DNA from: Candidatus Melainabacteria bacterium
GTDB lineage: Bacteria; Cyanobacteriota; Vampirovibrionia; Obscuribacterales; Obscuribacteraceae
DNA: 12,698 nucleotides
Assembly (NCBI GenBank): GCA_003175915.1
Contig: PSRH01000072.1
Span: 1-12,698 of the forward strand
Direction of reading: 5' to 3'
Shown one piece after another: positions 7,010 through 12,698 of the stretch; positions within the stretch are counted from its first letter, which is position 1, and each line of letters begins with the position of its first letter. The translations under genes were made by a program, and so were the position numbers. Below the pieces are notes generated by a model. It was given only the letters and a program-made list of their open reading frames with translations. It did no database searches and had not been told where the DNA came from.

Positions 7010-10000
7010 TTATTTTTCTCCTAGGTCATCAGGGTAAACAGACATGGGTTTTAAGGGAGCACCCTTCTGGACAATCGCAAATACGAGAGGAAGTAGAGTA
7101 AGAACAGAAAGAGTGGACATTGTCAGACCGCCAATTACGGCGCGCCCGAGGGATGCACTTTGTCCGCCAGACAGGGCCATAGGAATCATGCCGGCAATCA
7201 TTGCGATCGAAGTCATTAAGATAGGCCGCATTCTGCTCTGAGCACCATGTATGGCTGCCTCCTCCGCACTCTTACCAGCACGTCGACTTTCTTCGGCGAA
7301 GACTACCAATAAGATGGCGTTTGCGATGCCGACACCAATAGCCATGATCGCGCCCATGAACGATTGAACGTTGAGTGTAGTTCCAGTGATAGTCAGCATT
7401 GTCAGAACGCCAAGAAGAATTGCTGGAGTGGTAGACATCACGATCAGGACAACGCGTGCAGCTTGAAAATAGGCAAGCAGCATCAACGTTATCACAACGA
7501 CTGCTAAAAGAAGTCCGGTAAGCAAGTGGAAGAAAGTATCTTCCATTACGGGTATCTGTCCTGCCACCCTTGTGAACACGCCCGGAGGTGCTGTGCCTGC
7601 TCGCTTTACCGCTTCTCTCACCTGGTTGCCTGCTCTAGCCAGATCGTTCCCTGAAAGATTAGCTGTGATTGATACCATCCGCATCATGTTGAAGCGGTCG
7701 AATTCACCTTGCGTAGTACCATAATGCACGCTGGCAACATCCGAAATGAGTGGATGTTGGCGTCTGAGCGTGTGGCTTCCCGGATAGTACTTATCGATGT
7801 CGGAATTTTCCAACATGTCCTTTTCTTGCATTTGAATGCTACGCGTACTGCTCATAGTCGGAAAACTGGCGATGTCATCCTTGGATCTGATTTGATCCTG
7901 AGGCACCTGCACTTGCACCTGGTAAGAGAAGCCACTGGCTGGATCTCTCCACAAACTGAGCTCCACAAAGCGGCTGGAGAAAAATGCCGGTTGCAGCGAC
8001 ATGCCGATTTCCTCCGGGGTTACGCCTAACTGTCCGGCAAGCTCCCTGTCAATCTCAATTTCACAGGTCGGATAGTCAAGCGCTTGTCCCCATTGCAAAT
8101 CGCGCAAATTGCCAATTTTGGTCATTTGTCTCATTACCTTACGAGCAAAGACCTTGTCGGCGACCAGGTTGTGTCCGGTCACCTGCACCTGTATTGGGGT
8201 CGGCGAGCCGACATTCATAATTTGGCTGACCAGATCCCCTGGCTCAAAGGAGAAGCTCGTATCTGGAAGATCTTTCGCCAGGCGCTTGCGCAGGCGGTCC
8301 TTAAGAGAGCTCATGTCTATATGAGCGGCTTCGCGCAATTGCACATCAAGCACGGCTTGATGCGGTCCACTTGTCCAAAGGAACGCCGAATTGATCGGAA
8401 AATATGGAGGCTGCTGGCCAGCGTAACCAAGACTCTTCTCCAGGTTGTTTTCGCCTACTTCAGCTTTGATCGCCGCCAGCGTTTGCTGAACCCTGGTTTC
8501 TAATGCTTCCACCCGCATTCCTGTGGGCGCAGTAATCCTCATGCGAAATTGACTACTGGCGGATTCGGGAAATAACTGTTTACCGATTGTCTGATAGAGC
8601 AGGACGACCACGCCTCCTGCCAGAGCAGCATAGACGATCACAAGCGGCAACCGGACCGGCATCAAAACATGAAGTATGTCGGACAACCTCGCCCTCAACC
8701 CGTCTACCCAGTCGGCCTTAGCCTCTTTGTGCTCCTCCTTGATCAACCAGACTGACAGAATGGGAACCAGGGTGGACGCCAACGTCGTTGAAGCAACCAT
8801 GGCCAAACCAACCGCTAGCGACAAAGGTATGAACAATTCACGAGTAATCCCGACCATGAAAAAGGAAGGGACAAAAACCGCTACCACGGAAAGCATGGCC
8901 AGAAGTCTGGGCACCATTGTCTCAACACAAGCGTCATAAACCGCTCGGGCCAGTTGTGAACCCGCTGCTAGATGGCTATGAATGTTCTCGATACATACGG
9001 TCGCTTCGTCGACCAGAATGCCGATGGCCAGAGCTAGTCCGCTTAGTGTCTGAATGTTAATCGTTTGCCCCAACAACCAAAGTCCGACAATGGCAGACAA
9101 AAGAGAGAGGGGAATTGTGGTGACGACGATTGCCGTGCTTCTCAAATCTCTCAGGAAGAGGAGGATCATCAGACCCGGCAAGAGAGTGCCCAAGAGCCCT
9201 TCGTGGAAGACATCGTTGATCGCTTCCCTGACGTACTTGGATTGGTCGAACTCGTAGCTTACGATTACGTCGGAAGGCATCACCGCTTGCATTCTGCGGA
9301 GCGCCATGCGCAGTGCGTCGACAACTGAGACCGTTGAAGCGTCGGCTCTTTTCACCGCGGGAATGTAAACGGTTTGTCGCCCGTTGAATATGGCATAACC
9401 GGCCAGGATGTCCGACGAATCTTCAACCGTGCCTATGTCTTTGATGAAGATCTGGGGACCATGTCCCCTTCTAATTGGAAAATAGTCGAGCTGATGGATG
9501 TCAGGCAAGTCAGTATTCACAGGAGCAATGCGCAAATAGTCGCCGGTTCGCACATTACCTGCCGGCAAGACCTTATTGCCGGCGATCAATGCGTCAATCA
9601 GCTCGTCGCCTGAAATGTTGTAGCGTCTCAATTTGTCGGCATCGACATTAACCACTATCGATCTGATGTTTCCCCCGAATGGCGGCGGCGCTTCTGCACC
9701 GGGCACAGTGGCAAGCAACGGTCGGATGCGAGTGTAAGCGAGATCCTCTAACTCTTTTACGCCTCTTGTTTTTGAAGATAGGACGATCTGTCCGACCGGG
9801 AGACTGCCGGGGTCGAACCTCAATATAAAGGGGTTGTACGTACCGTGAGGCATCAAGCTTGTTGCCCGATTTGCCATAGCTACGATCGCCGCCATGGCGC
9901 TGGACATGTCTGTGTCAGGATGAAAATACACCTTGATCAGGCTGACGTTTTGAATCGATTGAGATTCGATGTGCTCAATCCCCGGCACATAGAGAAAAAA

Positions 10001-10207
10001 GAGCTCGTACATGGACGTTATATAACCTTCCATTTGAGCCGGTGACATACCGCCATATCCTTGGATCACGTAGATAGCCGGAATTTTTAAATCAGGAAAA
10101 ATATCTCGCTTCATGGTGGTCAGTGCCATTACCGACACCAGCACGATGCTCAAGATCGCCGAGACCACGGTGATCGGTCGTTTCATGGCTGCTTGGATGA
10201 TCCACAT
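7010..10207 (-). CDS. RND efflux transporter, inner-membrane permease
   Basis: A 1065-residue proton-driven RND pump, full length for the family, with two repeats of one TM helix, a large periplasmic porter/docking loop and five more TM helices. TM1 is near 12-30 and the first loop about 32-335 (RDIFPDL, GGMSPAQMEGYI). TM4 carries GILVDEATVCIENI, with Asp400 and Glu401 where AcrB has Asp407-Asp408. TM7 is near 519-539 and the second loop about 545-890. TM8-TM12 follow, with GVGIANAILLVVFAEE in TM10 and RMRPILMTSIAMIAGMIPMAL after it. At the AcrB Lys940 position the residue is Ala962. The extra Asp that metal (HME) pumps carry six residues before the core Asp is absent, so I place it nearer the HAE/multidrug side; the substrate is unknown. 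A segment at about 785-820 looks like an insertion before ISDVASVHYG. ATG 10207 follows the channel gene by 17 nt, with GAGGA 11 nt upstream. Confidence 0.96.
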   Translation of the reverse strand: MWIIQAAMKRPITVVSAILSIVLVSVMALTTMKRDIFPDLKIPAIYVIQGYGGMSPAQMEGYITSMYELFFLYVPGIEHIESQSIQNVSLIKVYFHPDTDMSSAMAAIVAMANRATSLMPHGTYNPFILRFDPGSLPVGQIVLSSKTRGVKELEDLAYTRIRPLLATVPGAEAPPPFGGNIRSIVVNVDADKLRRYNISGDELIDALIAGNKVLPAGNVRTGDYLRIAPVNTDLPDIHQLDYFPIRRGHGPQIFIKDIGTVEDSSDILAGYAIFNGRQTVYIPAVKRADASTVSVVDALRMALRRMQAVMPSDVIVSYEFDQSKYVREAINDVFHEGLLGTLLPGLMILLFLRDLRSTAIVVTTIPLSLLSAIVGLWLLGQTINIQTLSGLALAIGILVDEATVCIENIHSHLAAGSQLARAVYDACVETMVPRLLAMLSVVAVFVPSFFMVGITRELFIPLSLAVGLAMVASTTLASTLVPILSVWLIKEEHKEAKADWVDGLRARLSDILHVLMPVRLPLVIVYAALAGGVVVLLYQTIGKQLFPESASSQFRMRITAPTGMRVEALETRVQQTLAAIKAEVGENNLEKSLGYAGQQPPYFPINSAFLWTSGPHQAVLDVQLREAAHIDMSSLKDRLRKRLAKDLPDTSFSFEPGDLVSQIMNVGSPTPIQVQVTGHNLVADKVFARKVMRQMTKIGNLRDLQWGQALDYPTCEIEIDRELAGQLGVTPEEIGMSLQPAFFSSRFVELSLWRDPASGFSYQVQVQVPQDQIRSKDDIASFPTMSSTRSIQMQEKDMLENSDIDKYYPGSHTLRRQHPLISDVASVHYGTTQGEFDRFNMMRMVSITANLSGNDLARAGNQVREAVKRAGTAPPGVFTRVAGQIPVMEDTFFHLLTGLLLAVVVITLMLLAYFQAARVVLIVMSTTPAILLGVLTMLTITGTTLNVQSFMGAIMAIGVGIANAILLVVFAEESRRAGKSAEEAAIHGAQSRMRPILMTSIAMIAGMIPMALSGGQSASLGRAVIGGLTMSTLSVLTLLPLVFAIVQKGAPLKPMSVYPDDLGEK

Positions 10208-10224
10208 GCTTACTTAAATCCTCA

Positions 10225-11715
10225 TTAGTACTGGTTCGGCATGTTGCCTTCAGCGATTGTCACTAGTTGAAGCAAAGGTCTGAGATCACCTTGAACATAA
10301 GCAATCGAAAGAATGGCACGCCATACTTCAACCTGGGCGATTGCGTCTTTTACCTCAGCCTTGGCCAGAGCCTTTTCTGCTTCAGCCAGTGTCACCATGT
10401 TCGTTAATCCTGTGCTGTACCTTTTCAGGACTTTGATTTCCTTCACTCTTGCTGCTTCAACCAGTATTGGAGTCTGGTTGGCGATCTGCCTGTTTTCATC
10501 GAGCAATATTCTTGCCTTTGTGTCTTTCTTCTCTAAAATTTGCATTGCTAGATCAAAATCGGCTCGTGCAGCCAACTCATTGCTGTGGGCCATTTGCTTT
10601 TGGGCCTTAAGCGGAAAGTATTCAAAAAAGGGAAAACTATAGGTGCCGCCAATCATGTAATTAAATACCTGAGGCAAGATTCCGCCAGCAACCGAAGGGA
10701 TTGGATTGCTATTATCGCCACTGCCCCTTCCCCAAACGGAGGCGTTCAACCACAAGTGGGGTCGGTAGGCCTTATCAAGAACCACTTGCTTGGCTCGCCA
10801 GCGATCGACCTCCGCAAGTTTGGAAAGGGCCAAAGGGTGCGAGGTCAAATCAAACGGACCGAAAGGGTGAATTGCCAACGGGCGGCTTATCAGCGGGTGT
10901 GAAACTACATCGATATCACGGGACGCCACACCCATTTTTTCTGCCAGCTCAACCAGAGCCAAGCGAGTGTCTCTTTTCGATTCAATGAGCCCGATTCTCG
11001 CTTCGGCCACTTCAAAATCCCATTCCGCTGCTTCTACGCCTGGCCTGAGGCCCTGGGCTACCAGCGTCTTCGCTTTCAGGTTAGCGGCTTCCATGTGATC
11101 GAGCTCAGCTTGTTTGGCAAGCACCACTTGCTTGGCAATGGCCGCATCGAGAAAGGCATCAGCAGCAGCAAATGCCACATCAAGCTTAGTGAGATTGATG
11201 TCGGCTCTTGCTACCCTGGCATCGGCGTAGGCGAATTTATCGTTAGCTTTTCTCAGTCCCTGGTCAATCAAAAGCCAGTTGAAGTTAAGACCCTGCAGGT
11301 TATTGGCCAACATTTTGCCGGTGTTGTGGTTGGCCGACGGTCCTGAATCCACCGGCACGGTGTCGAAGCCCGACACGTTATTCATGACAACACTGGCAAC
11401 TCGGTTGGGTGTGACAGCCGACTCTTGAAAGTCGATGTTCAAGTTAGGCAAATATTGGGTTTTAGCGAGGAAGATATTAGCTTTGGCTGCTTGCAACTTA
11501 AATTGCTTTTGAGCAATCGAAGGATAATTTCGCAAGGCAATAGCAACTGCTTCGCGTATGGTTACTGCTTTGGTTGGGCTGATCGGCTGGAACTGAATGT
11601 CCGGTACTGCCGTCTCCCTTCCTGCAGCAAGCGATAACTGCCGAGAGGCGAGCGAAAACAGCGTGACGAAAATCAACGCGATAGCCAGCCTTATTCGCAC
11701 ACTTGGCAAAACCAT
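10225..11715 (-). CDS. TolC-family outer-membrane efflux channel
   Basis: Outer-membrane factor of the tripartite pump, forming the exit duct that meets the adaptor hairpins. From ATG 11715 it has 496 residues. A signal peptide comes first (MVLPSVRIR, then a hydrophobic stretch, likely cleaved after LSLAA). Two outer-membrane efflux (OEP) repeats follow, each an alpha-helical coiled coil with a short beta-barrel segment. The first begins TIREAVAIALRNYPSI, the usual start of these proteins, and includes YLPNLNIDFQES; the second covers YRPHLWLNASVWGRG and the helices ending in AILSIAYVQGDLRPLL. The open frame extends upstream to a TTG at 11757 (510 aa), but that codon has no ribosome binding site, whereas ATG 11715 has GAGGG 11 nt upstream and yields a normal signal peptide. 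It is the first gene of the operon and is followed by the permease after 17 nt. Its promoter region faces the divergent acidic protein gene. Confidence 0.92.
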   Translation of the reverse strand: MVLPSVRIRLAIALIFVTLFSLASRQLSLAAGRETAVPDIQFQPISPTKAVTIREAVAIALRNYPSIAQKQFKLQAAKANIFLAKTQYLPNLNIDFQESAVTPNRVASVVMNNVSGFDTVPVDSGPSANHNTGKMLANNLQGLNFNWLLIDQGLRKANDKFAYADARVARADINLTKLDVAFAAADAFLDAAIAKQVVLAKQAELDHMEAANLKAKTLVAQGLRPGVEAAEWDFEVAEARIGLIESKRDTRLALVELAEKMGVASRDIDVVSHPLISRPLAIHPFGPFDLTSHPLALSKLAEVDRWRAKQVVLDKAYRPHLWLNASVWGRGSGDNSNPIPSVAGGILPQVFNYMIGGTYSFPFFEYFPLKAQKQMAHSNELAARADFDLAMQILEKKDTKARILLDENRQIANQTPILVEAARVKEIKVLKRYSTGLTNMVTLAEAEKALAKAEVKDAIAQVEVWRAILSIAYVQGDLRPLLQLVTIAEGNMPNQY

Positions 11716-11738
11716 TCGCGGCGTAACCCTCGGGTTCC

Positions 11739-11767
11739 GGTAACAACGGATCTGCAAAAGATGTCAA
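11739..11767 (-). promoter_or_regulatory. Possible promoter of the efflux operon (perfect -35, poor -10)
   Basis: On the minus strand, TTGACA lies at 11767-11762, a full match to the sigma70 -35 consensus. With a 17-nt spacer the -10 would be GTTACC (11744-11739), only 2/6; a 16-nt spacer gives TGTTAC, 3/6. A transcript from here would start near 11732 and could be read from ATG 11715 but not from TTG 11757. Weak cores of this kind are sometimes activator-dependent, but this could also be chance. Confidence 0.25.
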
Positions 11768-11781
11768 TTAGAAGCAAAAGA

Positions 11782-11793
11782 CCGGCAGGCCGG
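11782..11793 (-). terminator. Short GC hairpin followed by a T-rich tract (minus strand)
   Basis: CCGGCCTGCCGG is self-complementary with 5-bp arms and a 2-nt centre (or 4-bp arms with a 4-nt loop). On the minus strand it is followed by TCTTTTG. It resembles a small intrinsic terminator or attenuator in the leader of the efflux operon if transcription starts further upstream. It lies just upstream of the TTGACA at 11767-11762, so a protein-binding site is also possible. The stem is short, so a chance palindrome cannot be excluded. Confidence 0.25.
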
Positions 11794-11844
11794 CTGGTGC
11801 TGATTGAGTCCCAAATTTTACTACACAGGCACGAACGGAAAGTG

Positions 11845-11863
11845 AATTTACATCAGGTAAATT
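11845..11863. promoter_or_regulatory. 19-bp perfect inverted repeat, operator candidate
   Basis: AATTTAC-ATCAG-GTAAATT: perfect 7-bp arms around a 5-bp centre, in the intergenic region between the divergent efflux operon and the acidic secreted protein gene. Length and symmetry fit a dimeric repressor or activator site; it also contains the T-N11-A spacing found in LysR-type boxes. It overlaps the TTTACA element of the candidate promoter reading rightwards. No regulator gene is adjacent, so the factor would be encoded elsewhere. Confidence 0.45.
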
Positions 11864-11875
11864 GCAAACTTAAAT
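11847..11875 (+). promoter_or_regulatory. Candidate promoter for the acidic secreted protein gene
   Basis: TTTACA (11847-11852), a 17-nt spacer and TTAAAT (11870-11875) match sigma70 -35 (4/6) and -10 (4/6) at optimal spacing, leaving a leader of about 70 nt to ATG 11956. The -35 lies inside the perfect inverted repeat, which would suit repression by steric hindrance. Confidence 0.35.
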
Positions 11876-11955
11876 TAGGATTCCGGCATCTAAGTTGAGG
11901 GCCAGTCGTACAATGATACGCAGTTGTTCCTCTAAGTGATCGGCACAAGGTTCCA

Positions 11956-12624
11956 ATGAAACTGCCCGCAAGTGTCGTGCTTGTCCATTTATTAGTGCTT
12001 CTGACATTGTCTTCAGGCACCGTATCTGGTGTACTGGCCGACACGGCAAGCGACTTTGGCGACAGCAAAACTGATCTAAAACTTAGTAAATACGAACCAG
12101 GATACCGAGGTGAGGACGACCAGGTAAGCTCCGCTGACGAGGTTGACCGCGACCGGCACGAGGGAAGCACTAATAGTGAAAACGACTCGCACGACAACGA
12201 TCAAACTGCGCCTCCTACAGCTGATGATCCGGGAAGCCAGTTCAACACCCCCAGCTATATTGACGCTGACTTCCAAAAGAAGAGCTTCAAAGACCTTAAG
12301 TACGCAGATAAGAGCAAACGAAAAGGGCTCGACTGGTTTAAACCAACAGAGGATGCGGCGGCTGACGAAAGTGTTCGTGAAAATGTTCATCGGTCTCAAC
12401 TCGATCGGCCTAAGCCCGAACTGGAGGCGGACGACGATGAGGCTGAGAAAAAGGTGTCTCAACCACCGGCTGATGTTCTTTATAGCGATTGGGTTCCCAG
12501 TAAAGCAGTGCGACAAAACAATGGCGGTTTCGGAACCGCCGAGGATAATGGTGCCCCCGTACCGTATCGGATGAGCGGACACCTGAACATCGAAAGAGGA
12601 TTTCCCTGGAATCCCAGCGACTAG
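11956..12624 (+). CDS. Secreted acidic, low-complexity protein of unknown function
   Basis: A 222-residue protein not recognised as any family. Residues 1-29 form a clear signal peptide: MKLPAS, then a leucine/valine-rich core, then a cleavage-like VLA before DTAS. The mature part is strongly acidic and polar (DRDRHEGSTNSENDSHDNDQ, ELEADDDEAEKK), has little hydrophobic content and no Cys, and is probably largely disordered. A basic patch in the middle (KKSFKDLKYADKSKRKGLDW) interrupts the acidic runs. The C-terminus changes character, becoming Gly/Pro/aromatic-rich (SGHLNIERGFPWNPSD), and could be a small binding motif. The start is well supported: ATG 11956 has AAGG (11947-11950) 5 nt upstream and opens directly into the signal peptide. 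It is transcribed divergently from the efflux operon across a region with an operator-like palindrome, so shared regulation is possible. A cell-surface or periplasmic ion-binding or matrix role can be imagined, but nothing shows it. Confidence 0.78.
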   Translation: MKLPASVVLVHLLVLLTLSSGTVSGVLADTASDFGDSKTDLKLSKYEPGYRGEDDQVSSADEVDRDRHEGSTNSENDSHDNDQTAPPTADDPGSQFNTPSYIDADFQKKSFKDLKYADKSKRKGLDWFKPTEDAAADESVRENVHRSQLDRPKPELEADDDEAEKKVSQPPADVLYSDWVPSKAVRQNNGGFGTAEDNGAPVPYRMSGHLNIERGFPWNPSD

Positions 12625-12634
12625 GCACAAAGAG

Positions 12635-12698
12635 TTACTTGGGAAGGGTTAGCGTTGCCTGTTTGAAAGCCAGTTTTCTCATAATCATATGAGCATTG
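12635..12698 (-). CDS. Possible C-terminal end of a minus-strand gene entering from the right edge
   Basis: The minus strand is open from the edge to TAA (12637-12635) and reads NAHMIMRKLAFKQATLTLPK. The mix of basic and aliphatic residues is reasonable for a protein C-terminus, and the stop would lie only 10 nt from the stop of the convergent acidic-protein gene, similar to the tight convergence at 5703-5706. Twenty open codons is weak evidence by itself, since chance openness over this length is common. Confidence 0.3.
   Translation of the reverse strand, partial: NAHMIMRKLAFKQATLTLPK
12678..12693. repeat. Short perfect inverted repeat
   Basis: CTCATA-ATCA-TATGAG, 6-bp arms with a 4-nt loop, lies near the right edge downstream of the acidic-protein gene. 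It is AT-rich and not followed by a T run in the visible sequence, so it is a poor intrinsic terminator; it may be incidental or extend in meaning beyond the window. Confidence 0.3.

Noticed and set aside
7044..9613. Several plus-strand ORFs of 65-139 codons antisense to the RND permease
   Set aside because: They are mirror frames of a conserved full-length permease with no coherent domains, signal peptides or ribosome binding sites.
7010..10207. Heavy-metal (CzcA/CusA) RND assignment
   Set aside because: The additional TM4 Asp of metal pumps is replaced by Ala in LALAIGILVDE, and the adaptor has no His/Met-rich metal-binding stretch.
11716..11757. N-terminal extension of the TolC-like protein from TTG 11757
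   Set aside because: It has no ribosome binding site, it would put 14 extra residues before a normal signal peptide, and it overlaps the possible promoter spacer; ATG 11715 with GAGGG upstream is better.
11909..11914. TACAAT as the -10 of the acidic protein gene
   Set aside because: No acceptable -35 lies 16-18 nt upstream; the only TTGAGG (11895-11900) is 8 nt away.
1..12698. CRISPR arrays, tRNA or rRNA genes, insertion sequences, integrase or attachment sites
   Set aside because: Reading both strands showed no spaced direct repeats, no cloverleaf-like intergenic segment, no transposase motifs and no terminal repeats; nearly all of the window is accounted for by protein-coding genes.

Overview
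The window looks chromosomal, or integrated in a chromosome, and comes from a diderm (Gram-negative type) bacterium: it encodes a complete tripartite RND efflux pump with a TolC-like outer-membrane channel, and cleavable signal peptides. Base composition is close to balanced. The kinesin-light-chain style TPR protein (repeat units carrying GPNHPSVA, GSNNLLTV and GPNSLETA) is of a kind very abundant in Candidatus Obscuribacterales (Melainabacteria/Vampirovibrionota, non-photosynthetic relatives of Cyanobacteria). That placement is an inference from style, not from a marker gene.

Left block (1-4122, + strand): four closely packed genes form part of a type IV secretion (T4SS) locus. They are a two-TM PrgI/VirB3-like protein, the VirB4/TraC-type ATPase with intact Walker A and B motifs, and two small single-TM proteins with extracytoplasmic domains, joined by an ATGA start/stop overlap and perhaps VirB8-like. 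The 5' part of the locus lies outside the window. No relaxase, coupling protein, VirB6, VirB10 or lytic transglycosylase is visible here, so whether the system conjugates DNA or exports effectors cannot be decided.

Middle (4195-5706, + strand): an exported TPR protein with an N-terminal and a C-terminal TPR block separated by a long polar linker. Its stop codon overlaps the stop codon of the convergent efflux operon by 4 bp.

Right block (11715 down to 5703, - strand): an OMF-RND-MFP operon (TolC-like channel, 1065-aa inner-membrane permease, membrane-fusion protein) with gaps of 17 and 11 nt. The permease resembles the drug-efflux (HAE) side of the family more than the metal (HME) side, but lacks the TM10 lysine of AcrB. 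No regulator gene is seen beside it.

Right edge: a roughly 240-bp divergent intergenic region carries a perfect 7-5-7 inverted repeat (11845-11863) and a GC-rich hairpin (11782-11793). It separates the efflux operon from a secreted, very acidic 222-aa orphan protein (11956-12624). A possible C-terminal fragment of a minus-strand gene enters from the right edge. No rRNA, tRNA, insertion sequence, CRISPR array or integrase was seen. I found no complete new system that I can defend; the best candidates for novelty are the small T4SS-linked proteins, the palindrome-controlled divergent region and the acidic secreted orphan.
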